Assembly: GCA_018894105.1 (NCBI GenBank)
Contig: CM032123.1
Location: 8,247,001-8,311,000, forward strand
DNA: 64,000 nucleotides
From: Jacaranda mimosifolia
Taxonomy: Eukaryota; Streptophyta; Magnoliopsida; Lamiales; Bignoniaceae
Direction: 5' to 3'
A model generated the notes under the pieces. The model did not search any database and was not told the origin of the DNA. It saw only the letters and a program-made list of their open reading frames with translations. Each line of letters starts with the position of its first letter. The stretch's first letter is position 1. Positions 50,255 to 61,827 of this stretch are shown one piece after another. A program made the position numbers and the translations under genes.

Positions 50255-51900
50255 CCCAACAACAAACTCTCTTGTATAATCTTTTCAATTTTGGCAAGAG
50301 CCTATTATACATCCAATTACATTCAACATGAATATCCATATTCTGTAAAAGAGTAAATTCATTAAAAGTGATCTCAATTTGAACGATGCAAAAGTAATTT
50401 TATTATAAATATTTCGATTTTGATAAAATTATTTGATTATTTAATTTATTAATGTATGTTTGTTGGAAAGTAATTGCTTATAGTATAGTATAGTATATTA
50501 TTATTAAAGGATGACCTAACAAATGAAGTGGGTAAACAAATTATTTTGGGTATGTTTGATTTGGGATATTAACATTTACTATGGCTTTTAGTATAGGACA
50601 ATCTCTTGTTTGATATGGAAGATGATATTTGTGGGCCGGCCCATAATTTATCCAAAGCCTGTACTATAGATGACATTAATAGCCATTGAGGTAGTGGGTT
50701 TGGGGGTGAGATTATGTAATCTCAACCCTCTTTGAAATTTGATTTGGATATAAATATCAAAATTATTCCTCAAATTCATGTATTATTCCATTTATGCATT
50801 TCATGATTCCTCTAGCAATAATTTTTCACCAAGGACTACTTTGTCATCACAAAGATAATAATGTGTATCAAACACCTCCCTAAAATAAGATATCCAAATT
50901 GCCCAAAAATTAAGACTAAACATAATGAGTAGCATTATTTTAATTGAAAACAATTAATAATATTAGTAAACTCATAATGACACATAAACACCCCCTTTAT
51001 ATCCATCATCATCATGCAAGCAATTAAAAACCAATCAGCAACAAATGAGAAGGCTCCACCCCTTCTCCCAACATCCCATCCTCCCTAATTCCACCAATTC
51101 TAAACATTTCTAATGTACTATACTATAAAAATATATACAATTAAAACAAGATATCCAAACTTACCTCTAAATGCTCCACTAAAATCAACACTCACAAAAG
51201 ATTTCCACCACAATCGAGATAGCCTACATCATTAAGCATATGTTACAAGCGCGCATATTTATTCATAAATCATAATTCCATAAACTAACTGAGAGCTTAA
51301 AAATTTAATACAATTCAATATATAGTACTAGAAAATTTAACTCAATCAAAATTCTAATAAAATTTTTAATTCAAATAAAAACACAACTCTAACAAATATA
51401 ACAACATTTAAAACAAATATAAAATGTAACTCAAATTTCAACAAATACATAAATCATTATTTTTGTTAAATCAAATTATTATACCAAAAATAATAAATTA
51501 TTTAATTATTTGAGTTTAACTAACACATAAATCAAATTTTAACTACAATATAATCAAATTTTAACTAATGGAGACAATTAACTAAAACATAATGGAGATA
51601 ACTAAAACATAAATCAAATTTTAACTAAAACATAATCAAATTTTAACTAATGGGGACAATTCCCTAAAATATAATGGAGATAACTAAAACATAAATCAAA
51701 TTTTAACTAAAATATAATCAAATTTTAACTAATGGAGATAATTAATTAAAACATAATGAAGATAACTAAAACATAATTAAACTTTAACATAATTAAGAAA
51801 ATTACCTCAATTAATGGAAATAATTCAAAAGCATACACTCTTCGTACCTGAAACAATAACCCAAACAACAATTAGCATTTATTCTAAAATTAAAACTAAT
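50255..51900. other. Noncoding 5' part of the CACTA element with tandem-like AT repeats
   Basis: This is upstream of the transposase remnant on the minus strand. At about 51530-51790 a unit built on CAAATTTTAACTAATGGAGA and ATAACTAAAACATAA recurs four or more times. A GC-rich patch follows at 51930-52040 (CGGCCAGCG, GGCCGCACTAGCACTGGCCG). No gene is supported. Confidence 0.5.
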
Positions 51901-52149
51901 TTTTCAAAAAAAAAAAAAAAAAATTCAGATAGACCGCTCGCCAACGGCCAGCGATTGGTGCTGGTGCGTCCAGTACAGCAACCTGGTGCGGCCACCAGGC
52001 CTTTGGCCGCACTAGCACTGGCCGACCGGCCATTTCAAAAGAGAAGAAAAAAAAAGGAAGAATAAGAAGAAGAAAAAGGGTAGAAGAAAACCTTAAGAGA
52101 GAAATGGGAGTTTTCTGGGTGGGGAAAGAGGAAATTAGGGCACTTTATT

Positions 52150-52481
52150 TACCCCAGACAATTTGCGACGGACTATTTTATTTTATTTTTTAATTTTTTG
52201 AATTTGCAATGGATTTTTTTGTTGCAAAAGGGGCAGTTTGCGATGGATTCAAATATGTTGCAAACTGCCCTTTTTGCAATGCAAAAATCCATTGCAAAAC
52301 AGTAGTTCACAAATTTTTTGAAATTTTTAAAAAATTTGCGAGAAAAAATCCATCGCAAAAGTCATTTGCGATGGATTTTTTCATCGCAAAAGAAGTAGTT
52401 TTGCGACAGATCAAAATCCATCGCAAAACTTGTCATTTGAGATGAATTTTTCTGTTGCAAAATGTCATTTTTTTAGTACTG
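52150..52481. repeat. Right subterminal repeat array of the CACTA element
   Basis: Repeated AATTTGCGA, TTTGCGATGGATT and ATCCATCGCAAA words in both orientations mirror the array at the left end and run into the terminal TTTTTTTAGTACTG. About ten or more degenerate copies are visible. Confidence 0.7.
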
Positions 52482-54703
52482 ATATTTTTAGTTTCATGCG
52501 TTTTCTTCTTCCTATGAGTTGCTAAACTCTTCTTCTACCCTAAGGATTTATCGAAGTTTTGGTTCTTTAGTATTTGTGAGATCTAAATGATTTAATTTAT
52601 TTTTCTTATTCTTTGAGTATTTATTTATCTTCTGTTTTCATTAGGATTATTCAGGTTCATTGAATTTAGGGCATAAATTTGATAGCTTAGAATAATTGTC
52701 CTGTCAATTAGAACATTAAATCTGTAATTGTTTAATTGTTCTAATATTTGTGGCAAATAACATAGTTATGTGCGGTGACCACATACTATGTTAGGTGACC
52801 ACATGCATGATTTATGTTATGTGGATAAATAATCTAATCTAAATGAACCCTGCTTGTGTGTGTTTGTTGGCTAGGGCTGGGTCTCTAGTTTTTAATGTTG
52901 TTGATAAATTAAATCCTAGAAGTGCCTCTTTAGGGTTGTTTATTGGCAATGGCAATAACTAACGAGCTACTCTTAGTTATCGAGATAGTAAGGAGAGATT
53001 GGTTATTAGGGAGTCCGAATAATTATAACTAGTCTATTCAAGAAAAGAGGAATTAATCTTTGCATCAATGATCAAATCTGAGAACCAAAATGAGATTTTT
53101 ACCTTAGGCTAGATTTCATTCTTATTGATTCTTTATTTTTATTTGTGATTTATTTACTTTTAAGATTTTAGTCTTTCGTTTCATAAAAATCCCCCATTTT
53201 CTATTTTATTTTATTTAGTAAAATTGAAGGAAACAAAATTTACCAGTCTCTGTGGAATACGACCCTACTCACCACTGATTACAAATCATATCTTTAGAGT
53301 AGGAAATTATTTTTGTTGGATTCGACACCCATCAGAGACAAGCAACACTATGTGAGAAAGATAGATATCAGAGGGAGGGGAGATTTTTCTTAGTTGTGTC
53401 TTATTCTACCTGCAGCAGCGACTATATATAAGCGATAGGGAGAAGCTAGAAGGATGTCTAGGTTCATTCTAGTCCGGATTCATTCTGGAACAGCTGTAAA
53501 GGACATGTCTAGATTCATTCTGGACTAGACACAACGAACCAGTAACTCCAAAAATGTTCTGCCAGTTTTCTGTAACTACAGAAATGGTGGCTGGCAATTT
53601 CTGCAATAGCCTTTTGACTTTTGTTTTGAATTTTAAAATTCAAATTTTAAACAAAATTCCAGACAAAATTGGAATTTTTAGTAAAAAGAATAACCCGAGA
53701 CCCAAGACAAACGCCTATTGCCCATACCGGAGTCGGGCTGGGTCGAGGTAGGGCAGGTGGGCGGCGGCGACGCGTGTGTGGACACACCCTAATGAGTTCC
53801 TTAATTGACACTTTACCAAGGATCGATACGTTATATAAGGTGTATTCCCATTGGGTAAACTTCCAATGTGGGATGAGTAATCTTGTATCAGACAAAGAGC
53901 CTTTTATATTCTCACTTATTCCTCCATACTTTATCTCACAAGCAATGTGGGATTTCCCCCACATACATAATCTTTTGTCTTTTTGTCTCCCCCTTCATAT
54001 ATACACAACACTTATGGATTCCAACCAAATTGGCATTCCATCCATAAGTTTAATCACTTCTTAAACATGTAATTAAACACAAATCCCAATTGATTTGATA
54101 CCAATTACAACATCGGGTAGATCAGGTACTCCACTCCGGACCTCCCCTTGATGGGGCGGGTTAGAGGTTCTAATTTCATGGAGCTGGCCAGGTCGGAACG
54201 GGTTATGGGTTTAAGTAAATCCCCCTCGAACCCGTCGCAACATAATAAATATATATAATGTATTAAAAATATTAAAAAATTAGGATATATAATAGCATAT
54301 ATATATTTCATCAAATAAGTAATACTTTTATACTCATTCAATCATCATAAAAATGATGGAGAATATACTAAAATCAATTAATGTGGATATTTTATTTTAA
54401 ATCTAAAAAAATAGTATTAGAAACTCATTGTGTAATGAATACTAATTTTCTATACGTATATACACTATGTTTATCTTAATTAATTTTGAAAACATATGAG
54501 TTGTAAATAAGTAAATTATATATATTAATGAAAAAAGAAAAAAGAAAAATGGGTTTGGCGGGTTGAACCCGATAAAGTCAAGCGGGGTGAGTTTAAAAGA
54601 GAGAGCGGGGCGGGACGGGACAGGATGGGTTATGAGTCCAAACAGAAGTAGGAGGGTCGGGTTTTGGGTCCGAGACCCGAAACCCGTCCTGTTGCCATCC
54701 CTA

Positions 54704-57034
54704 ACCATATACTATTTTCTATATAAAATAAACTTTAAAATAAAAAAGAAGCCTCCAAACTCGCACTAGCAAGAGGGAAGAAAGTGAAGAAGATATTGAG
54801 TATCGATTTTGCTTCAGCTATTAGTATGGGTCTTGGTAGAATTACAATTAAGGACTGGTGTTTTGTATTCTAAAGGCAGTGTAGTTTTAATTTTGTATGC
54901 TCATGGATTGGGTTACTGTATTTCATACATTATACCGTTATAAATATATGAAATTCTAAAGAAAACGATTTGATTTGTGCTTTATCATACCTATTTTCAC
55001 AATTGTCTTCTTATCTTACTATTGAATTTCCTTCATCATATATGATGAAGAATTAAATAGGTCGCTCATGTGGGCAGAATGGATCCATCTACCAACTCAT
55101 TTAATTTTTATTTTTTTTCAATTTACTACTTTTGGCTTATTGATTTCAAATGTTTGAACTGGAAAGTAATTTTTATCGTTGAACAAAAAATATATATATT
55201 TGGATCATTCAGAATTGAGGCATATTTAGAAGAGTGTGTCTACCTTTAGCTAAGAAAGACGATCACCCCTTCAAAATTTAGAGACCTCCTCTATATATTT
55301 TCTCTTTTATATATTTTAGGCCTCAAAAAAAGAAAAATATAAGACATACTTTTTCTTTTACATTTATATATATATATTTAAAGCTTTTAATTTAGAAACC
55401 TCATATATATGTTTTAATTTTAGGCCTAAAAAGAAGTATAAGGCCTTATTATTTAAAGTTGCAGTAATTAATTAGTTTATTATAATTAATCAAAAATATA
55501 AATATAAATTTTATTATTTTTAATTCTCCTATATCTTCTCTATCTTTTCAAATTCCTACTTTTTTCCTTATCAAAACCCTAATTACTTCTTTCTTTTTCA
55601 ATGCTAATGTATCAATATTAATCATTAATAAATTAATAACATAATTTCAATTCTCTTTCACTATATATAAATCAATATTTCATTTATTAAATTTCTTTAT
55701 TTTATTTATTGTTTGTTATCAATTCCCTATTCTAATTCTTTTTCTAACAAAAAAAAGAACCTTTAATTTGTTATGAACAACATCAAAGTTGTGTTCTAAG
55801 ATAGTAAGATTGTTGCTTTTAGTCGATACTCAAGTAGATGTGGTGTTCTTTTTCTGATATGTTGAATTGTTCTTTAAATCAAATATAGCAAACAAAGAAG
55901 ATGAATTAAATGGTAGTATTGTTATATGTGTAATTTGCATATTTGATGTCCATACCACAAAGTGGAGGTCCTGATCATCAATTTTCTTTGACTTTGGAAT
56001 TATTGATTGTCTATCCATTCAGCCTTTATTATTCTAACCTTTTCTATTACTTCAAGGTCAACAATGTCTTAAAAATTAAAAGATTGAATGGACGATGCGG
56101 TCAATTAAAAAAAAAATGTTAGAAGAAATTGATTATGAGACACAAGTACTAAAACTTAAACTTTTTTTAGTAATATTTAATTTTTATGAAATATATTAAA
56201 TGTCTTTTTTTCATGTTTCACCTTAAATCTTCAATTTTATTGAGATAGTCTATCATATTTATTCATAATATCTTAAATAAGTGTTTTTACCTGAAAATGA
56301 ATTAATGGCAAGATATATACACACATATATGTCAGGATCCATATATGTAGAAATTCAAGAAAAATCTAAAGTAAGAAAGTTTTACAAACAAAAATTAAAA
56401 TTTTAATCAACTAATTTTAATAACGAAGGCATTCCTCATTTAAAGATAGGCCTATCAATGATATCCTACCCACGCTCATACTCTAAATTACTCAAATAAT
56501 GATACTCAATATTTTATCATATTCTAAAATATCCAAAATAATGATACCCTAACTCTATCCTACCCTATCTACCCAAGACCCATTGCGTCTAAGTACTAGT
56601 TGGATTTAAGATTTTAATGTATAAGTTAATTTTTAAGTATTCATTAAAAAAATTATTTGGAATATGATACAAAAAAGTGCTACTTAAATTTGATTTAATG
56701 TACACATTTAATTTAGTTATTAAATTAAATTTAATAAATTTTTACAAAAAAATACTACTAAGAATTAATAAATATTAACTGATAATATTTGTTATATGCT
56801 TCCATATTTACCTTATGTTCTCTAGATTACTCAGTTAAATTAATTGTTAACCTTCCATAATATTAACCATTCACTTAGAGCTTAGATAAGAGGTTTTTTC
56901 AAATAATATATAGCTTTACCCTTCAAACAAACTTAAATTAGAAACTTTATTTAATTGGTGTATTCATTACTAACTATTTAAATACTTTCATAAATATTTT
57001 TTTGACTTAATCTTTATAAAAATTAATAAATATT
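54704..57034. other. AT-rich intergenic stretch
   Basis: No gene or terminal repeat is supported over about 2.3 kb. A minus-strand open frame at 55830-56018 is short and has no known motif. Confidence 0.45.
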
Positions 57035-57086
57035 TACTACAAGATAATACCCCTTTACTAACGAAAAGTTTGTGACAAAGAGGGTT

Positions 57087-58320
57087 AGAGTAGTCTATGG
57101 TGCAATTTTCATTGTACATACCTCATGTGAGGGTTGTACAAATATACTTAATCTAAACCATTTGATTTAAAATATAAAATCATAGCCTTTCATTTTAATG
57201 ATTATTTGGTAACGTAATAAATACAATTAACCTGTTACCTATACGATTGGTTAATGATTGATTCTAAATAGAAATTGTTATCTATTTATGAAAAAAGAAT
57301 CCTAAAATTTGATCTATTTATAAAAAGCTTATAGAATATGAAATATCCATTTAACCTTTATTAAAAATTTAATTAAAAAAAAACTAAAAATTTAACACCA
57401 CAAAAGCCATCCACAAAAATATTTTGAAATAATATATATTTACCACACACTGATTTGCATATATAATAAATACATACATATATATAAATACACATAAACA
57501 CACACATATATATACACACACATATAAACTCCATCCCCAATTTCAACCCCCACCCAAATTCGATTGTCATGGCCGGAGACAGATCGACAGGCAGCCAAAT
57601 TTGGCCATGGCCGGACGAGCTGGCCGAGAAAGGCGGAGAAGGGGGGTGAGGTGGAGGGGGAGTTCGTGGTTGGAGGAGAATAAGATGATTTTTTTTTCTT
57701 TTTTCTTTTTTAATTATTTTGTTTTTAATTGATTTACTAATTCAATCAAATTATTTTAAAACACATTTATATATTTGTATATTATTAGGTACTAATTCAA
57801 AATAATTATTTTTTACTTATTTCATGTAAATTGTATTGTTAGGATAATAGTTTTAGATTTGATATTTATTCTTAAATTTTTTATTTTAGTTAATAAATAA
57901 AGGTGATCATATTTAATTATATTATTTTTGATATATTTATTATGTAAATATTATGAAATATATAATTTAAAGTTATGAAATTATGTTATCTAATATAATA
58001 ATTTTTTTTTGAAAAATATCTTTTAACGATTTTTAAAAAAATTACCAAGTACTTAATGCACTAAATTTTAAAATGCCAATCAACAACTCGTTGTAAAATT
58101 AACGATAACATATTGTAAAGAGACATATGTCATTTAATTCAATTATATATCATATGAGGTAAATAGTAACATACCTCACCGTAAACATGCCCAATTTTAA
58201 AATGTAAATCTGCAATTCATTGTATAGTTAACAATAACCTATTGTAAAATAACACATATCATTAATTTAGTGGTACCTCATATGAGGTAAATACGGACAT
58301 GCCTCACCGTAGATGCCCCC
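57087..58320. mobile_element. TIR element with 9-bp target duplication nested in the small CACTA element
   Basis: AAGAGGGTT occurs at 57078-57086 and 58321-58329, exactly at the two junctions. Left end AGAGTAGTCTATGGTG, then TACCTCATGTGAGG; reverse-complemented right end GGGGGCATCTACGGTG, then TACCTCATATGAGG. A 9-bp duplication suggests a Mutator-like nonautonomous element. It carries a GC-rich block at 57530-57670 with GGCCATGGCCGG, followed by T-rich sequence. No transposase is recognised. Confidence 0.65.
57530..57672. other. GC-rich block inside the nested TIR element
   Basis: A C-rich leader (TTTCAACCCCCACCC) is followed by TCATGGCCGGAGAC, TTTGGCCATGGCCGGACG, GGAGAAGGGGGGTGAGG and a T-run. 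Its organisation (C-rich, CCATGG palindromes, G-rich, T-run) resembles the block at 23682-23960 in another TIR element. The short plus frame from ATGGCCGGAGAC ends within about 30 codons; no known protein is recognised. Confidence 0.45.
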
Positions 58321-58806
58321 AAGAGGGTTCCGTCACAGTTCGAAGACAATTGTGATGGATTTTTGATGAATTACCAACGAATAAAAAAATAAGCAAAAAT
58401 ATATTAGTAACAAAGCATATACTAATGGATTTATAAAGTAAGTCCATCACAAATGTAATAAAATCTATCATTCTGTGATGATTTATTTCACAAATCCATT
58501 AGTATATGATTTGTTGCTGATTAATTTTGTGATGAAATAAAGTGCATCACAAAACTAATTTTGTGATAGAATTTTCATCATGGATCGGAGAATCATATTT
58601 AGAGTTATGAAATTTGTGATGAACTTTTCATATTAATATATATTCTTTATATTCGTCACAAGTGTCATAACTAATATATAATTTTGCTTTTTTCTTTTTA
58701 GATTCGTTAGTAATCCATAAAAAATCCATCGTAATTGTCTTTGAACTGTGATGAGACCCTGTTTATCACAAACTTTCAGTTAGTGAAGGGGTGTTTTCTT
58801 GTACTG

Positions 58807-59362
58807 ATTTTTAGTTTTATATATGTTAAAAATTTATCATTGTTATACATTTGATTTCAGTATAGATAATTTTTAAATTAATATGTTAAATTTGAGTATA
58901 GGTGAATGAATAATTTTAGGGTATAGGGTATATGGGTAATTCAGGATATGGATCTTAACCAAATCCATTGCATTAAATATGGGTATGAGTATCATCACCA
59001 TTGGGCCTGGATAGGATGGTGTTTTATCCATCGACAGATCTATTTAAAGACAAAGGAACCCAGCTCCGACAACCCATATTATCTTTCTGTGTTATAGATA
59101 ACTTTTTTGTAGAAAAATTCTATAAAGAATTATATCAGGGTAGGAACAATTAGACATAGGGAGAGAGAAATAAAATAAAATAAGAGTAGTTGTGTTGAAA
59201 AGCATGCACAAAGCATACTTAAAATTTTATATTTAAGTTTCGTCTCACAAGCATGTTCAGACTAAAAAGAGGAAAGAAAGTACTTCAAAAAGATAAGTGA
59301 AAAGTCCTAAAGATCCAAACTCAAAATTAGTTTCCTTAGCTTGATTAATTATACAAATTTAT
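58807..59362. other. AT-rich spacer, no gene
   Basis: No coding or RNA signal is supported between the small CACTA element and the large solo LTR. Confidence 0.4.
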
Positions 59363-59695
59363 TGTAACACCCCTAAAATTCGGTATTTTGCGAAATAAGC
59401 ATTTAAAAAATGAAGATATTGGTTGATCAAATTTTAGGGCTCGAAAAATAAATAAAAAGGACTTAATTGCATGGAGGTTGAAAGTTTTGGGGTCAATTTG
59501 CAGTTTAAGGAAACTCAATTTACCAATATTAGAAAGCTTTGAGGGTCAAATTGAGAATATTTTATGGTCAAAGGGGCGATTGTGAGGCACTAAAATAGTT
59601 GGGGGTTAATTGGAAGTTGGCCAAATTTCAGAAGGACCAAATTGACAAGCTGAAAACAGTTTTGGGGGTGGAAATCATAATTTCAGAAAGTTCCC

Positions 59696-59703
59696 TATAA
59701 ATA
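59696..59703 (+). promoter_or_regulatory. Putative LTR TATA box (solo LTR)
   Basis: TATAAATA lies 333 bp from the LTR start, upstream of a leader with TTTTTACATGCAAACCC. It is positionally equivalent to the TATA words in the two gag-only-element LTRs. Confidence 0.45.
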
Positions 59704-61663
59704 GCAAACCACCCCCCATACATCTTCAAATTTTTACATGCAAACCCTCATCTCCTCTCTAGCGAGCCTCTCCCCGATGATGCTGAAACTTGGCAAATTA
59801 TATATCAAAATCTTCCTCTCAGCACAAGGAACTTAAAAATACCATTTTTTCCCAAAACTGACCAACGAGGCCACTGGAATTAGAGCTCAAAGTCGCGACC
59901 ATGGTGGTGGTGATGGGTTTCTCATCTCTAGCCATTGAACCTTGGTTATGAGTAATGGGTTTTGTAGCCCTCGGCTCAAGGATCACAACAGTAGCTTGAG
60001 CGTCCAAAACGGACCACCAATGGCGAAGAAATTGAAAGAAAACCGAGCGGCTGCGTTGGTGGCGGGATTTCAATTTTCCGGCCAAATGACGTCGGAATCA
60101 AATATTGTTTGAGGGGTTTGATTTGTGGAGTTGAGGAGCACCTTTTGGTGGTGAAGGTGACCAACTCCGGCGGCGGACATAACAGTTTGCTCGTTTCATT
60201 GCGGTGATTACATGCATGCAAGCTGATCGTGCATTCGGAGCTTCAATAAAAAGGTAAATGGCCGAAAATGGATTTAAATTGTATGCATGTGTATGTATAT
60301 AGTTTCCAAACCTTACAATGTATTGGATAAATGAAGAATATGCACGATTTATTCTAGAAAACTAGGTCATGCATATAGTTATATAAGTTAGTAGACCGGG
60401 ATCTTGTTATATATATGATGACTTTGGAATAATTGAGTTAATCAAGCGATTAAACCCTAATTTGGTGAAATTGAGACCTAAGTAATAATTGGGTTATTAA
60501 GGATAATTGGATATGAGAATTAGACATAAGCCAAGCATGTATGATTTTAATTATTTAGTGGACCCGGATTTAGTATACTACACAATAATCTTAGTTAAAT
60601 AAGTGGATTAGTTGTTAAAAATCCTAATTCTATGGATTTGGAACATAAGTGGCAATAATTGGGTTAATTGAGATCAGACAGAACCAAGATTTAGATTATG
60701 CATGTACCATTCTAAGTTTAGTGAGCTCAGATTTGTATTATCATGTGCTAAATTTGATATAAAATTGGGATTTTTTAAGGGATATTGGACTATCGTTATT
60801 GATTTAGTATGTTGTGGCAAGATCAACTAAACGATTAGGATCCGATTATATATTCCTTTAACGAGATCGACGCTATTAGCATGTCTTTATCGAGGCTATC
60901 GATTTAGCCGATTAAGTATCAATTTCAGGTTGTTAATTTGTATAAATGTGATTATATGATCGTATGAGGATCTTGACTTTGGACCTATTCTTTTGAATTA
61001 GGTGACGAAGAAGTAGGTCCCGTGGACTAATAGTCGGTGACTACATTTATAAGATTACGGAGGTGAGGATCCGCCAATCTAGCACTCTTATACCTATCGA
61101 ATTTCCTTGATAAACCCCTCTGAGGGTTGGTATTGATTTGATTATCGTATTTTGTTAATTATTGTTACTCCTGTAAGGGATCTGCCAATTGGTTCTTGCT
61201 TGTATAAGCTTATTACATATCTATCATTGAACCCGTTAGGTTTTGCTGATTTAATATCTGTCTTGATAACGTTGCTTGATTATTGAACCCTGTGTGGTTC
61301 TCTTGATTTGAAAATGATTGGTATTTTATCCATTTTTTCTTGAAAATAACTGTTTTCGATCGAACTCTGCGAAGTTCTTTGAATTTGTAAATTCTATCTG
61401 AAACTGAATTGTACGCCCGAGTGGCTTGTGGTTTTAAAACTATTCTAATCACAAACTGATTTACCGTTCTGGCACCATGAACTTTCACAATTTCATCATA
61501 TTGTTCTCGTTGAATTGAAATTGTTATGTCAAATACCGTATTGACTTTCTTGATTGTTCAGTGTATCATAGACCGCCTTGTTGGCATAATTGTTCAGTTG
61601 ATCTGCCCTATTGGCAATTGATCGTTCAAAATCTTGACTAAAAATGATACAGGAAAATTGTTA

Positions 61664-61827
61664 GGCCAAGAGCCTTGCCAAGCTGTCATGCTTGTGCCAT
61701 TGTTTTGCCAAGCTGTCGTGCTTGTGTCATTGTTATTGCCAAGTCGTAGTGCTTGTGCCATTGTTTTCGTCAAGTTGTCATGCTTGTGCCATTGTTATTG
61801 CCGAGTTGTCTTGCTCGTGCCATTGAA
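61664..61827 (+). repeat. Minisatellite in the solo LTR (about five ~33-bp units)
   Basis: Successive degenerate units of GCCAAGCTGTCATGCTTGTG followed by CCATTGTTNTT, from about 61664 to 61827. Unit length varies by a few bases. The open frame over it (61634-61840) is a translation of the repeat and not a gene. I did not see the array in the two related LTRs at 10670 and 16592. Confidence 0.65.

Larger units (their letters stand above)
44302..52481 (-). mobile_element. CACTA (En/Spm) transposon, 8.2 kb (innermost level)
   Basis: The left terminus is CACTACTAAAAAATACT (44302) and the reverse-complemented right terminus is CAGTACTAAAAAAATGAC, ending at 52481. The 3-bp target duplication ATA is at 44299-44301 and 52482-52484. 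Both ends carry dense subterminal repeats of TTTTGCGATGGA / TCCATCGCAAAA. Inside, on the minus strand, are fragments of a TNP2-type transposase with associated DUF4218 and DUF4216-like domains, then a second En/Spm gene. All are broken, so the element is a defective former autonomous copy. Confidence 0.9.
43897..53334 (+). mobile_element. Solo LTR inserted in the copia LTR (third level), itself split by a CACTA element
   Basis: It starts TGTTAATTTGC (43897) and ends GACACCCATCA (53334), with 5-bp target duplication GAGAC. Its own sequence is 43897-44301 plus about 52485-53334, roughly 1.25 kb, without internal coding sequence. The tail (TCTGTGGAATACGACCCTAC, then GGATTCGACACCCATCA) resembles the 3' end of common plant Ty3/gypsy LTRs, which precede the primer site. 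TG...CA ends with a 5-bp duplication and no internal region indicate a solo LTR left by unequal recombination. Orientation is inferred from that tail. Confidence 0.75.
37836..54112 (-). mobile_element. Decayed Ty1/copia retrotransposon (second level)
   Basis: A minus-strand element of about 6.8 kb once the 9.4-kb insertion in its right LTR is removed. Left (3') LTR 37836-38995; internal region 38996-43473; right (5') LTR 43474-43896 plus 53340-54112. LTRs begin TGTAGACA and end TACAACA on the plus strand. Domain order gag, protease region, integrase, reverse transcriptase, RNase H is that of copia. The LTRs differ by many substitutions and indels, so the insertion is old. The flanks show no clean target duplication (TCGGATTT before, TCGGG after) and no standard tRNA-Met primer site was found. 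Confidence 0.85.
43474..54112 (-). repeat. Copia LTR (5' LTR, right copy), split by a 9.4-kb insertion
   Basis: The first part is 43474-43896 and the second 53335/53340-54112; together they make about 1196 bp colinear with the left LTR. The break falls in the word AGAGACAAGCAAC, intact in the left LTR at about 38253. GAGAC is present on both sides of the insertion (43892-43896 and 53335-53339). Confidence 0.85.
37811..54703. mobile_element. hAT-like MITE split by a copia insertion (outermost level of the nest)
   Basis: The left terminus TAGGCATGGTAATGGGTTCG (37811) matches the reverse complement of the right terminus, TAGGGATGGCAACAGGACGG, ending at 54703. The flanks are ATCATATA (37803-37810) and ACCATATA (54704-54711), an 8-bp hAT-type target duplication with one mismatch. 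The element's own sequence is the first 25 bp plus 54113-54703 (about 0.6 kb); everything between is later insertion. The interior has many CGGG/CCCG words and no coding region. Confidence 0.75.
57035..58806. mobile_element. Nonautonomous CACTA element with a nested insertion
   Basis: The left terminus TACTACAAGATAATACCCCT (57035; first C decayed to T) matches the reverse complement of the right terminus, CAGTACAAGAAAACACCCCT (ending 58806). CACTACAAGAAAA is a common plant CACTA end. Target duplication ATT lies on both sides (57032-57034 and 58807-58809). TIR similarity continues inward (ACTAAC..AAAGTTTGTGA). The remaining body (58330-58760) folds on itself: CACAGTTCGAAGACAATTGT is matched by the inverse of 58690-58755. 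No coding region is present. Confidence 0.75.

Noticed and set aside
53669..54064. 131-codon plus-strand frame and its minus-strand partner at 53647-53964
   Set aside because: Both lie within the copia LTR; shorter counterparts in the other LTR (38551-38742 and 38529-38750) are diverged and lack domains.
54442..54769. Frames around 54442-54708 and 54563-54769
   Set aside because: They lie in the CGGG/CCCG-rich interior and flank of the hAT-like MITE; repetitive, noncoding.
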